In this document: positions 7,763 to 16,777 of the stretch, one piece after another
Layout of the letters: every line of letters begins with the position of its first letter
Numbering within the stretch: position 1 is the stretch's first letter
DNA from: Polyangiaceae bacterium
GTDB lineage: Bacteria > Myxococcota_A > Polyangia > Polyangiales > Polyangiaceae
Direction of reading: 5' to 3'
DNA: 58,554 nt
Assembly: GCA_016933275.1 (NCBI GenBank)
Contig: JAFGBI010000363.1
Span: 1-58,554, forward strand
Notes under the pieces: generated by a model
What the model was told of the DNA's origin: nothing
What the model saw: the letters and a program-made list of their open reading frames with translations, nothing else
Databases searched by the model: none
Position numbers and translations under genes: made by a program

Positions 7763-9670
7763 TCAGCGGTGCACCCCTGGGGAAGTTGGGGCGGGCGAAT
7801 TCTTGTGCCTCGCCTCCTCCAGATACTCGTCGAGCGCCTGCACCTTCGCGGCGAAGGGCAACCGCTCGAGGCGATTCACGAGTGCCACTTCGCCCAGCCG
7901 AGCGAGCAGCACGTTGATCTGCAGGACCGTCTCGTTGCGTGCGGCGCGGAGACGGCGTCTCTCTTCTGCAACGCGCTTGGAGCGATCTCGCGAGGCGACC
8001 TCGAAGGTCGTGTTCTGCTCGCGGAGCTTGGCTGCCAGAAGGTCGAGCTTGGCATGCTCGCGGGTTCGCGTGGCGTCGGGCGTGAGCTCCGCGATCTCGC
8101 AGCGGTGTTGGACGAAGCGCTCGATGATGCGGGCAGACACCTCGCGCGATAGCCCAGCGGCCTCGGCGATGTCGAAGGGTTTGGCGACGTAGTACATCGC
8201 CAGGCTGGTGAGGCCAGCGGCGTACAGCTTGTCGAGCGCGACCTTGCGGACATCGGGCACCTGGCGGAGCAGCGACTGCACGATGATCGGCTCGCGACGG
8301 TCCCGCTCTTCGTCGAGATCGAAGGCGGTGGGCATCACGCCGATCAGGCCCTTGTACGCGGTGAGGAGCTGCTCTCGGGTTTCTCCCCCGACGTAGAGGT
8401 CATCGAGGTGTGATGCGGCCTCCAGGGCAGCAATGAAGGTGTCGAGCTCGGTCCCGAGATCCGCGACGCCCATGCCCGTGGCGGACCCGCGCAGCGAGCG
8501 AACGGCAGGGAGGACCAGATCGAGCCACTCCCGCGGCGGCTCGCCGAGCTTGAGCTCGATCATGAAATCCCGAACTGGGCCCATGTGGGTCGCGGCGATC
8601 TGCGTGAACAGCGCCTGGACCTCTCGGTACTCCTCGGAGGTGGGGTCCTTGGCGGCCGTGCCTGGGCGCTGCACGATCCGCTCGAAGCCCGTGTCGATGT
8701 CGTCGAGCAGGTCCCCGAAGGGGAGGGTTGCGCTGCGGCCGCCCTTGCCACTGCGCGGAAGGAGGCTGCTCGGCGCCGGTGAAGCCACGAGCCCGCCGGA
8801 CCCCGTCCGGGTGGCGATGGGTGGCGGGCGCGACCCGGACGGCTTGGGCTCCGTGCTCGTCGCCCCGGTGCCGCTCGGAGCGGCTGGCCCACGGCTGGTC
8901 GTCTTGCTTGCGCTCAATGCCACGGGGGTCGCCCCGGTGGTCGCGGGAGGTGGAGTCGGACTGCGGATCGGTTTCGGAGGCGCGTTCATCGCGGCCGGGG
9001 TGGCGAGCCCCGCCGCGAGCGCGGCAATGGTGCTCGCAGGCGCAACGCTCCCCCCAGTCGTTGGAGGAGTCGGTTCCGCGAGGGCGACCGTCTCCTTCTC
9101 CTTCGGGGTGCCTGGCTGGGGGGCGGCGTCCACCACGGTGGGAGCGGGCTTCGACCGGGGCGCTGACGCTGCCAGGGCGTTCCCGAGGCCGCTACCCTCG
9201 GGCGGTGGTTGCATGGCCGCGCGCGCCGCCGCGTCGGTCAGCGCGTCGGCGAGGGCGTTGGGGGACGGTCCGCGCCCCACCAGGATGTCGGGCGCTGCTG
9301 GCCTCGCCGGAGGTGGCACCTGAGAGCTGGGGAGGGGACCCAACCCCCCTGGCGGCGGTTTCGGTGGGGGAGGGGTAGGCGGCGAGACTTCACGAGCGAG
9401 CATGGCAGGTGGCGAGGGGCTGGGCATGGGCGCGAGCCCGAGCGTCTGCATCAGGGACTTGCGGGCGGGCTTGCGGGCGGGTTCCACGGGCGGGGGAGCG
9501 GGTAGCGCTGCTGCCGACCGCGGGTCGTCGGACGCGCCGCTCGTGGCAGAGGTGGTGGTATTGGGTGCGGGGCCACTTGGCAGCGACGGAGGGGGTAGAC
9601 GCGTCCCACACTGCACGCAGAAGCGTGAGTCCTCGTCGTTGAGCGCGCCGCAGTGCGGACACTTCACCAT
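7763..9670 (-). CDS. Zinc-ribbon protein with long Pro/Ala-rich linker and helical C-terminal domain
   Basis: The 635-residue protein opens with a zinc ribbon, CPHC-x11-CVQC at residues 4-22. Residues ~25-310 are low-complexity Pro/Ala/Ser/Thr sequence, probably disordered. Residues ~320-635 are helical, without a family I can name, and include IQRPGTAAKDPTSEEY and a charged coiled-coil-like stretch near 560-605 (ARTREHAKLDLLAAKLREQ). No signal peptide or membrane segment is seen. It is the first gene of the operon with the pentapeptide/bactofilin fusion and the bactofilin (22 bp spacing), which suggests a cytoplasmic scaffold or effector recruited to that filament. No function is claimed. 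Confidence 0.72.
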   Translation of the reverse strand: MVKCPHCGALNDEDSRFCVQCGTRLPPPSLPSGPAPNTTTSATSGASDDPRSAAALPAPPPVEPARKPARKSLMQTLGLAPMPSPSPPAMLAREVSPPTPPPPKPPPGGLGPLPSSQVPPPARPAAPDILVGRGPSPNALADALTDAAARAAMQPPPEGSGLGNALAASAPRSKPAPTVVDAAPQPGTPKEKETVALAEPTPPTTGGSVAPASTIAALAAGLATPAAMNAPPKPIRSPTPPPATTGATPVALSASKTTSRGPAAPSGTGATSTEPKPSGSRPPPIATRTGSGGLVASPAPSSLLPRSGKGGRSATLPFGDLLDDIDTGFERIVQRPGTAAKDPTSEEYREVQALFTQIAATHMGPVRDFMIELKLGEPPREWLDLVLPAVRSLRGSATGMGVADLGTELDTFIAALEAASHLDDLYVGGETREQLLTAYKGLIGVMPTAFDLDEERDRREPIIVQSLLRQVPDVRKVALDKLYAAGLTSLAMYYVAKPFDIAEAAGLSREVSARIIERFVQHRCEIAELTPDATRTREHAKLDLLAAKLREQNTTFEVASRDRSKRVAEERRRLRAARNETVLQINVLLARLGEVALVNRLERLPFAAKVQALDEYLEEARHKNSPAPTSPGVHR

Positions 9671-10320
9671 GGCTCGGAGGCCCCTTCCAGCATGGACCAG
9701 GCGCTCCGGGGGTCGTGGAGCGCGCGCCGGTCGTTCGGCGCCGACGCGGGGCTAGGCTAACACGGGAGCGCGCCGGTTGGATCGCCCTAGTTGGTTCTCC
9801 TCGTTTGGTCCATCACCCCATCGGGTCGGAGGGGCACCACCGAGGCGAGCCGAACCGGGGCGAGCCGTTCTGCGGCCCTCCGGTGACCAACGGCCGTGGA
9901 TCCCGTCTCTTCTCCGATCGACGGTCACCGGCCGTCCAGTGCGAGCGCAGTGTTCCGCCGCGGACCACTCGGGGCGACCACTCCGGGATCCTTTGATGCG
10001 TAATGGCCGCCAAATCAGGAGAAGGATTGGCCGTGTCTGGGGCAACACAGCCACCATTTGCTGAGCGGCGCCGCTCGACGAGTGGCTCGTCCTTCGTTGC
10101 TCTCGGTGGCGCCGATCGGGCGAGCGTTTGCCTCACGTGCAGCCACCTTCGCCCATTTTCCCCGGTTCTTGGCTGCCGATGCGGCGGGCGCGTCGTCATG
10201 GGAACCCGCGACATCGATCCCGTTCGGTGTGCCCGCGGTGCTGCACGGCGTCATCGATTGGGCGTCCTTGCTGCGGTTTTCGCGCGCGTTCAGGCTCAGT
10301 CTGGGGGCACGACAAAGGCT
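9671..10320. other. Gene-free stretch between divergent operons
   Basis: About 650 bases separate the zinc-ribbon gene (minus) from the porin gene (plus). Open frames on both strands have no family features and are rich in Arg. Short direct repeats such as GAGGCGAGCCGAACC / GGGGCGAGCCG occur near 9841-9871. It should hold the minus-strand operon's promoter, but no convincing -10/-35 pair was seen for it. Confidence 0.5.
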
Positions 10321-10348
10321 TTGAGGAGCTTGGCTCCTTGGGTTAAAA
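10321..10348 (+). promoter_or_regulatory. Possible sigma-70-type promoter for the porin operon
   Basis: TTGAGG (10321-10326) and TTAAAA (10343-10348) are separated by 16 bases, 45 bases before the porin start. A small hairpin AGGAGC-TTG-GCTCCT (10324-10338) overlaps the spacer. The AT-rich -10 stands out against the GC-rich surroundings. Prediction by eye only. Confidence 0.35.
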
Positions 10349-10393
10349 GGGGCGCCATCAGGCGCGGACCAGGTCCGGAAAGCGGGAAACGCA

Positions 10394-12799
10394 ATGCTCT
10401 GTCACTCGAGTAGGCTCATCACCACCGTATTCATCACCAGCTTCTTCATGGCCGGGACCGCGCTTGGTCAGGAGCCGGAGGGCGGGGTGGCCCCGGCCCC
10501 CGTGGAGCTCGAGGAGGAGGGTGAAGGGGAGGAAGCGCCTGCTGCTGCTCCTGGTGCTGCTGCTCCTGCTGCCGCGCCCGACGATACGCCGACCCTCGAA
10601 GAAGAGCCCGACCCCACCGCGACCGCTGGGGTGGCGTTGGGCGCAACCGCTTCCCCGGCTGCCGCTGCCGCGCCCGCTCCGTCCGTGGTGCTCGGTGCGG
10701 AGGCCGGCCCGGCGAACGCGGGCGGGGTCGACGTCGGCACCGGGGGCTGGACCTTCGGCTTCCACGGCTACTTCCGGGCCCCGTTCCGGTCGGGGATCGC
10801 CTCGCGGGAGCCTTCGCAGCGAACCGGGTTGCCGACAGAGCCGCCTCCGAACGATCCCGTGGTGGGTGCCCCGGAAACGATCATTCCACCGCCGGGCAGC
10901 CGCCGTGCCGTCCTCAATCCGGACGGCACCTACACGGGCTGGTACGCGCCCCGCGATTTCGACTCCGCCAAGGCGTACAAGAAGACCACCTTCCATATCC
11001 CGCAGGTCCCAGACGACCAATTCCTGAGCTGGCAGCACACGAGCCACAACCCGACCGACTGGGCTGAGCTCTTCTTCAGCGTCTCCAGTCCCATCGCCGA
11101 AGGCACGCTCTCGGTCGAAGGCTATAGCTTCACGCAGAGCGCCTACGCGGATCCCGAGACGCAGTTCGGCGTGGCCCAAGGGTGGGTCACCATCAAGCCG
11201 CCCTTGCCTTGGGACAACGTCAAGATCACCGCCAAGGCGGGTTCCTTCACCGTCAAGTATGGGATGTCGGGACGCTACGACGCGGGCGAGTACGACACGT
11301 ACCTCTTCGGCCGCACGAAGGTGATGGGTGGCTTGCTCCGCGAGCAGTTTCAGCTCGGCAAGATCCGGCTCGCCTTCGAGGAGGGCTTCGGGGGTCGCCG
11401 GCCGCACCCCAGCAAGTACAACACGGCCAAGTTCAGCCTCCTTTCGCACAATCATGCCTTCCTCGAGTACCAGAACCTCATGGTGGGGCTGCACTTCCTC
11501 CACACCTGGGCTCAGGAGGAGGACCGGGACGGCCAGGGCTGCCCAGGCCCCGGCGGCATCAACGACGAAACGGGGTATCCGAGCAACAACTCGACCTGCC
11601 AGATCCTCTGGGGGACCGGGCCCGCGGTTCAGAACGCGGATGGGACTTGGTCCAGGGGGGCCCACAACGCCTACGGCGGCGCTGGCGACTCCAACACTCC
11701 GGTCTACCCGGTGGGCTCGGTCGCGGGCTACGGGGCGTTCGGGGACGGCGCGGACGCCAATGTCTGGCTGCCCGATGGACAGATGACGATCGTGGGGCCG
11801 GAGATCAAGCTCGACACCCAGCTCCTCGGCCTGTTCTACCTCGGTGGCAACGCGATCCTCGCCAGGAATGCCCTGACCGTCGCCCCCTCCGTGGAGATCC
11901 TCCATTCGAACGGGGGCGGGGAATTCTCGCTCGGCGTCACCAACCAGTACCTCGACAACCCCGCCTGCAACCCCGCGAAGGGCGAGTGCTCCACGGGCGG
12001 GACGGGCAACATCTACACGGGGATGTTCCAGTGGGAGTTCGGCTTGCAGAACTTCATCCGGGCCTTGCAGGATAGGGATCGGTTCTGGGGCGAGGGACGT
12101 GACTTCGTCATGAAGAACTACGTCATGCTGAACATCATCGACAGCCAGTACGACGTCTATCTGGACGGCTCGCTGGGGGCAAAAAACCCCTATGGAGAGA
12201 TCGGATCGAACGGCTCCTTCCCCTACTATGCGTGGCCGAGCGGCGGGGCCGGCGCCGACGGCAGAACCTGGATCGAGGCGGGGGACAACTACTCGAAGCA
12301 GGTGAAGGTGAAGTTTGGTACGGACCTATATGGGAGCCTCTTCTCGGCCATGGCGGTGGGGCTCCGGTTCGATCACCTGAAGCCCAACAACCACCTGCCG
12401 AACCAGGCATTTTCCATCATCTCTCCGCGGATCGAGTTCCGTTCCCGCTGGGTCACCCGCGAGAAGATCGTGCTCCAGTACTCGCGGTACATGTACGCGA
12501 AGCGGGAGTGTGACGTCGGGCGCGCCTTCAATCCGTATGCCCCGCTCTCGTCGCCGTACGAGGGAGACCCCCCGGTGTCAAACTACGATTTCCCCGGTTC
12601 GCCGCAGAACTTCAGCGGCTACCCGGCCAACCAGGACTGCGTCCAGATCCCTTCGGGCCCGCGGCTTCCAGAGGGCTGGGGAGCCACGTCGCTCGAGGCC
12701 ACCACCAACTGGCGCGGTGCCCCCATCACGGGCGGGAACCCCAACAGCACTCGGCCTGACGAGAACGTCATCAATCTTACTGCCTCGATGTGGTGGTGA
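10394..12799 (+). CDS. Outer-membrane beta-barrel protein, putative sugar porin
   Basis: The 801-residue precursor has a signal peptide ending TALG-Q. An acidic, then Ala/Pro-rich low-complexity linker follows (to ~105), and then a long region of alternating polar and aromatic strands (FGFHGYFRAPF, DWAELFFSVSS, VKITAKAGSFTVKYG, AMAVGLRFDHL, RSRWVTREKIVLQYSRYM) ending in Trp-Trp. That ending fits a C-terminal strand read by the Bam machinery. Loops are rich in Gly, Asn and paired cysteines. No TonB box or plug domain is seen. It is the first gene before a carbohydrate-binding-like lipoprotein and a cellobiose phosphorylase, so uptake or surface binding of oligosaccharides is inferred. Confidence 0.72.
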   Translation: MLCHSSRLITTVFITSFFMAGTALGQEPEGGVAPAPVELEEEGEGEEAPAAAPGAAAPAAAPDDTPTLEEEPDPTATAGVALGATASPAAAAAPAPSVVLGAEAGPANAGGVDVGTGGWTFGFHGYFRAPFRSGIASREPSQRTGLPTEPPPNDPVVGAPETIIPPPGSRRAVLNPDGTYTGWYAPRDFDSAKAYKKTTFHIPQVPDDQFLSWQHTSHNPTDWAELFFSVSSPIAEGTLSVEGYSFTQSAYADPETQFGVAQGWVTIKPPLPWDNVKITAKAGSFTVKYGMSGRYDAGEYDTYLFGRTKVMGGLLREQFQLGKIRLAFEEGFGGRRPHPSKYNTAKFSLLSHNHAFLEYQNLMVGLHFLHTWAQEEDRDGQGCPGPGGINDETGYPSNNSTCQILWGTGPAVQNADGTWSRGAHNAYGGAGDSNTPVYPVGSVAGYGAFGDGADANVWLPDGQMTIVGPEIKLDTQLLGLFYLGGNAILARNALTVAPSVEILHSNGGGEFSLGVTNQYLDNPACNPAKGECSTGGTGNIYTGMFQWEFGLQNFIRALQDRDRFWGEGRDFVMKNYVMLNIIDSQYDVYLDGSLGAKNPYGEIGSNGSFPYYAWPSGGAGADGRTWIEAGDNYSKQVKVKFGTDLYGSLFSAMAVGLRFDHLKPNNHLPNQAFSIISPRIEFRSRWVTREKIVLQYSRYMYAKRECDVGRAFNPYAPLSSPYEGDPPVSNYDFPGSPQNFSGYPANQDCVQIPSGPRLPEGWGATSLEATTNWRGAPITGGNPNSTRPDENVINLTASMWW

Positions 12800-13014
12800 G
12801 TCGGTGGTCGTGCCGGGGTCGGACCCGGGTGCCTCGCGGGAGGGTGCCCGGTGCCCCTTGGCCAAGATGATAGAGAAAATACAGAAAAGAGAAGACCAAG
12901 TTCGGCCGGAGGAGTCAGGTGGCCTTGCCAGCGGGTTGCCCATCGGGAAAGCTGCTGCGGCACGTGGAGTCAGATAGAGAGATGGTTCGGCGCGGGTGAG
13001 GAGGACAGAGGAAA

Positions 13015-13836
13015 ATGGAGTTTCACGTCAGCGAGATGATGGGTTGCGTCGCCATGGCGGCGCTCTTGGTCGGCTGCGGCGGGTCAGCGGCCGGCGGCGG
13101 CAGCGGCAAGCCCGCACCATTGAAGACGGGGGCGGCTGCCACGTCCGCGTGCGGATTCGAGGCGATGGTGGATGACTGCGAGGACAACGACCACCAGGTG
13201 ATCGTGCAGAAGGGCCGTTCGGGGTATTGGTACACCTACGTGGACGAGTCGGGCTCGAAGGTCGAGCCGGCTCCGGAGAAGGCCGGCGGCGGCAAGTTCT
13301 TCATGTCGGCGGGTGGGGCGAATGGCTCGAAGTACGCCGCGCGCATGTGGGGTAGCACCGCCACGTCCGGCAACGCCTACCCGGGCATGGGGCTGAGCCT
13401 GACCGACCCCAAGGGCCTCTACGATGCGTCGATGTACGGTGGCCTAAAATTCTTTGCCAAGATGGGGCCGGGCTCGAGCAGCAAGGTCCGCCTCAAGATG
13501 GCCGACATCCAGACCGACAAGGACGGCGGCAAGTGCAAGGAGTGCTACAACGACTTCGGTGTGACCTTCGACGTCTCCGAGACCTGGACCGAGTATGTGC
13601 TGCCCTTCGAGCTCGCCAAGCAGGAGCCGTACTGGGGCGACGAGTTCTCCCGGATCATGGCAAACCAGCTCTACTCGCTTCAGTGGCAGGTGAGCACGAA
13701 CAGCGTGACCTTCGACATCTGGGTGGACGACGTCTCGTTCGTGGGGTGCGACTCGGTCGAGGGCGCGCCGGCGGCGGCCCCCGTGGCTCCCGTGCCGCCG
13801 CCCGCGACCGATCCGGCGGCGACCCCCGCCGAGTAG
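13015..13836 (+). CDS. Lipoprotein with carbohydrate-binding-like beta-sandwich domain
   Basis: The 273-residue precursor starts with an ATG preceded by AGAGGAAA and has a lipobox LLVGC (Cys 21). After a short Gly/Ser linker, residues 45-250 show the layout of a jelly-roll domain: MVDDCEDNDHQVIVQKGRSG-type opening, a Trp/Tyr pair (YWYTYVDE), repeated short strands, GGLKFFAKMG, YNDFGVTF, and a closing FDIWVDDVSFVGC. Similar openings and the closing WVDDV are common in CBM11/CBM30-like modules that bind beta-glucan chains. A Pro/Ala-rich tail ends the protein. It sits between the porin and the cellobiose phosphorylase, supporting a surface or periplasmic sugar-binding role (inferred). Confidence 0.7.
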   Translation: MEFHVSEMMGCVAMAALLVGCGGSAAGGGSGKPAPLKTGAAATSACGFEAMVDDCEDNDHQVIVQKGRSGYWYTYVDESGSKVEPAPEKAGGGKFFMSAGGANGSKYAARMWGSTATSGNAYPGMGLSLTDPKGLYDASMYGGLKFFAKMGPGSSSKVRLKMADIQTDKDGGKCKECYNDFGVTFDVSETWTEYVLPFELAKQEPYWGDEFSRIMANQLYSLQWQVSTNSVTFDIWVDDVSFVGCDSVEGAPAAAPVAPVPPPATDPAATPAE

Positions 13837-14299
13837 CTGGATTGCCAGCCGCGCGGGTGGGCTTCGCCCAGGATGGCCGTTTCGGGCCGGGAGGACCGGG
13901 GTGGGACTTCGCGTCCCCCCGGTTCGTCATTCTCTGGACAGAGAGGTCCATGGATCAGCGGGCGTGTGGGGCCAGTTCGGGGTGCGGAGAACCTCAGCGC
14001 CTGGGGCGCGATTTTCCGTTCCCGTAAAATTCCGAGACGGGTCGTGAGCCCACTTGGGAGAGCGGTCGTCCCACCTTGCCTCATCGAGCGACGTTCCCAT
14101 CGCGGCGTCCTTCGAGAGGGGGTAGGGGGACGTCGACGAACGGTGTCCGACGGCACCTGCAGTGGACCGAGCTGCGGCGCGAGCACTTCGTCTTTTGGCG
14201 AAGAATCTCTGGTCAAACCGAGCTTTTCGGGGCATGACTGCGGCCACGTACCACGGCGAGGGCGAACCGCGACCGCTTCGCCAAGGAGAGCACTACACA
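13837..14299. other. 463-base leader before the cellobiose phosphorylase gene
   Basis: No gene is supported here, although the frame of the phosphorylase is open back to 14162. It contains an AT-rich imperfect palindrome at 14011-14030 (listed separately) and a good ribosome site AAGGAGAG at 14282-14289. The length of the gap suggests the phosphorylase has its own promoter and control region. Confidence 0.5.
14011..14030. promoter_or_regulatory. Operator-like imperfect palindrome
   Basis: ATTTTCCGTTCCCGTAAAAT has the symmetric form ATTTT-N-CG-N4-CG-N-AAAAT, about 270 bases before the phosphorylase start. It is an AT-rich island in a very GC-rich leader. Its size and symmetry fit a dimeric regulator or a nearby promoter, but no regulator can be assigned. 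Confidence 0.35.
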
Positions 14300-16726
14300 A
14301 TGCGCTTTGGCTACTTCGACGACGCTGCCCGCGAGTATGTGATCACGACCCCCAAGACGCCGTATCCGTGGATCAACTACCTCGGCTCCGAGCAATTCTT
14401 CGGGATCATCTCGCACCTGGGCGGCGGGTACTGCTTCTACCGTGACGCCCGCCTGCGGCGCGTGCTCCGCTACCGCTACAACAATGTCCCGACCGATGCG
14501 GGTGGACGGTACTTCTACGTCAAGGACGGTGCGGATTTCTGGACTCCCACCTGGGCGCCGGTCAAGGCGGAACTCGACTCGTTCGAATGTCGGCATGGCC
14601 TCGGCTACACGAGGATCACGGGAGCGCGGAACGGGCTGCGGGCGGAGACGCTGTACTTCGTTCCGGTGGGCCACGACGCCGAGATCCATCAGGTCACCCT
14701 GACCAACGAATCGAAGGTCGAGAAGCGGCTCACGCTCTTCTCCTTCGTGGAGTTTTCGCTGTGGAACGGCTGGGACGACCAGACGAATTTCCAGCGCAAC
14801 TGGAGCACCGGGGAGGTCGAGGTGGTCGGCGGGACCATCTATCACAAGACCGAATACCGGGAGCGCCGCAACCATTTTGCCTTCTATCACGTCAACGTGG
14901 CGCCGACCGGGTTCGATACGGATCGCGAGACCTTCTTCGGTCTTTACAACGGGATGCACGAGCCCGATGTCGTAAGGGCTGGCAAATCCAAGAATTCGGT
15001 GGCCAGCGGCTGGCAGCCGATTGCATCTCACTCCCTCGACGTCACGCTCGCGCCGGGAGAATCCAAGACGTTCGTGTTCGTTCTCGGCTACGTCGAGAAC
15101 CCGAATGACAAGAAGTGGGAGTCACCCGGCGTCATCAACAAGACTCCGGCCAAGGAGGTCATCGCGGCCTTCGATACCCCTGAGAAGGTCGCGGCGGCCT
15201 TCGCGAAGCTGAAGGCCTACTGGACGGGCTTGTTGTCCACCTACGTCGTCTCGTCACCCGACGACAAGCTGAACCGAATGGTGAACGTCTGGAACCAGTA
15301 CCAGTGCATGGTGACGTTCAACATGTCGCGCAGCGCCTCGTACTTCGAGACCGGGATCGGTCGCGGTATGGGCTTCCGCGACTCGAACCAGGACCTCCTC
15401 GGTTTCGTTCACCTCGTGCCAGGGCGGGCGCGGGAACGCATCATCGACATCGCCTCGACCCAGTTTGCCGATGGCAGCGCGTACCACCAGTACCAGCCGC
15501 TGACCAAGCGGGGCAACAACGATATTGGCAGCGGGTTCAACGACGATCCTCTCTGGCTGATCTCGGGTGTGGCGGCGTACACCAAGGAAACCGGCGATTA
15601 CGGCATCCTCGACGAGCAGGTTCCGTTCGACAACGACCCCAAGAACCAGGCGAGCCTACTCGAGCATTTGCGGCGCTCGTTCATGCACGTGGTAAGAAAC
15701 CTTGGGCCCCACGGGCTGCCGCTGATCGGACGAGCGGACTGGAACGACTGCCTCAACCTGAACTGCTTCTCGGAGACTCCGGACGAGCCCTTCCAGACCA
15801 CCGGGAACAAGGTGGGGCGGACGGCGGAGTCGGTGATGATCGCGGGCATGTTCACCGCGATCGGGCCCGAGTACGTCGCGTTGCTCGATTGGAAGGGCGA
15901 ACGGGCAGAAGCCGAGGAGGCGAGGGGCCATATCGCCAGGATGCAGCAGGCGATCCTCGCCCATGGGTGGGACGGGGAGTGGTTCTTGCGCGCCTACGAC
16001 TACTACGGCAAGAAGGTCGGCAGCAAAGATTGCGAGGAAGGCAAGATCTTCATCGAGTCGCAGGGGTGGTGCGTCATGGGCGGGGTCGGGATCGAGTCCG
16101 GCGAGGCCAGGAAGGCGCTCGATTCCGTCAAGGAGCGGCTCGACTGCAAGTACGGGATCGTGCTCAATAACCCCCCCTTCACCCGCTACTACCCGGAGCT
16201 CGGGGAGATCTCCACCTACCCGCCGGGGTACAAGGAGAACGCGGGGATCTTCTGCCACAACAACCCGTGGATCATGATCGCCGAGGCGCTCGTCGGGCGT
16301 CCGGAGCGGGCGTGGGAGTATTACACCAAGATCGCCCCTGCGTATCTCGAGGAGATCAGCGAGATCCATCGGACGGAGCCATATGTCTACTCGCAGATGA
16401 TCGCTGGCAAGGACGCGCCCCGACAAGGCGAGGCCAAGAACGCGTGGCTCACCGGCACGGCGGCGTGGAATTTCGTGGCCATCTCCCAGTACATCCTGGG
16501 CGTGCGGCCGGAGCACGCCGGGCTGTGTGTCGACCCCCGCCTTCCCCCGAGCATTCCCGCCATGACCGTGATCCGGAAGTGGCGCGGCGCGACCTACACC
16601 GTTACGGTGAAGAACTCCGGTCGCGGCGGGCCACCGAAGCTCTCGGTGGACGGCAAGGCAGTCGCGGGCACGCTCGTGCCCTGCGCGGCGCCAGGGAGCG
16701 CGGTCACGGTGCTCTGCGAGGTATGA
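14300..16726 (+). CDS. Cellobiose phosphorylase (glycoside hydrolase family 94)
   Basis: The 808-residue protein has the length expected of cellobiose phosphorylases. Its N-terminus is family-typical: [18 protein letters not shown], then [18 protein letters not shown] and [17 protein letters not shown] long [17 protein letters not shown]-type beta-sandwich is followed by an alpha/alpha barrel. The general acid is expected at D483 in RADWNDCLN. Reaction in the family: cellobiose plus phosphate gives glucose 1-phosphate plus glucose, in the cytoplasm. Start chosen at 14300, ten bases after AAGGAGAG, because the upstream open frame lacks homologous sequence. Other GH94 substrates (cellodextrin, chitobiose) are less likely given the match at the N-terminus. 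Convergent with the response-regulator gene. Confidence 0.92.
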   Translation: MRFGYFDDAAREYVITTPKTPYPWINYLGSEQFFGIISHLGGGYCFYRDARLRRVLRYRYNNVPTDAGGRYFYVKDGADFWTPTWAPVKAELDSFECRHGLGYTRITGARNGLRAETLYFVPVGHDAEIHQVTLTNESKVEKRLTLFSFVEFSLWNGWDDQTNFQRNWSTGEVEVVGGTIYHKTEYRERRNHFAFYHVNVAPTGFDTDRETFFGLYNGMHEPDVVRAGKSKNSVASGWQPIASHSLDVTLAPGESKTFVFVLGYVENPNDKKWESPGVINKTPAKEVIAAFDTPEKVAAAFAKLKAYWTGLLSTYVVSSPDDKLNRMVNVWNQYQCMVTFNMSRSASYFETGIGRGMGFRDSNQDLLGFVHLVPGRARERIIDIASTQFADGSAYHQYQPLTKRGNNDIGSGFNDDPLWLISGVAAYTKETGDYGILDEQVPFDNDPKNQASLLEHLRRSFMHVVRNLGPHGLPLIGRADWNDCLNLNCFSETPDEPFQTTGNKVGRTAESVMIAGMFTAIGPEYVALLDWKGERAEAEEARGHIARMQQAILAHGWDGEWFLRAYDYYGKKVGSKDCEEGKIFIESQGWCVMGGVGIESGEARKALDSVKERLDCKYGIVLNNPPFTRYYPELGEISTYPPGYKENAGIFCHNNPWIMIAEALVGRPERAWEYYTKIAPAYLEEISEIHRTEPYVYSQMIAGKDAPRQGEAKNAWLTGTAAWNFVAISQYILGVRPEHAGLCVDPRLPPSIPAMTVIRKWRGATYTVTVKNSGRGGPPKLSVDGKAVAGTLVPCAAPGSAVTVLCEV

Positions 16727-16755
16727 CCGCGCTCCGATGGGCCGGCGCCGGACGT

Positions 16756-16777
16756 GTCCGGACTGGATCAGTCGGAC
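16756..16777. terminator. Hairpin shared by convergent phosphorylase and response-regulator genes
   Basis: GTCCG-ACTG pairs with CAGT-CGGAC with one bulged G, around a three-base loop GAT. The last loop base and first stem bases contain the TCA that is the response regulator's stop codon on the minus strand. No T-run follows on either side, so it may act as a transcript-end stabiliser or weak terminator. Confidence 0.45.

Noticed and set aside
4816..7917. A 1033-codon open frame on the plus strand opposite the FGE-like, bactofilin and pentapeptide genes
   Set aside because: It is antisense to genes with clear domains and has only Arg/Gly/Val-rich composition produced by high GC; no motifs.
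10358..11905. A 515-codon minus-strand frame opposite the porin gene
   Set aside because: Shadow of the porin frame, without family features.
12867..12977. A 36-codon frame of charged residues before the carbohydrate-binding lipoprotein
   Set aside because: No ribosome site and no hydrophobic or family features; the AT-rich purine run alone is not enough.
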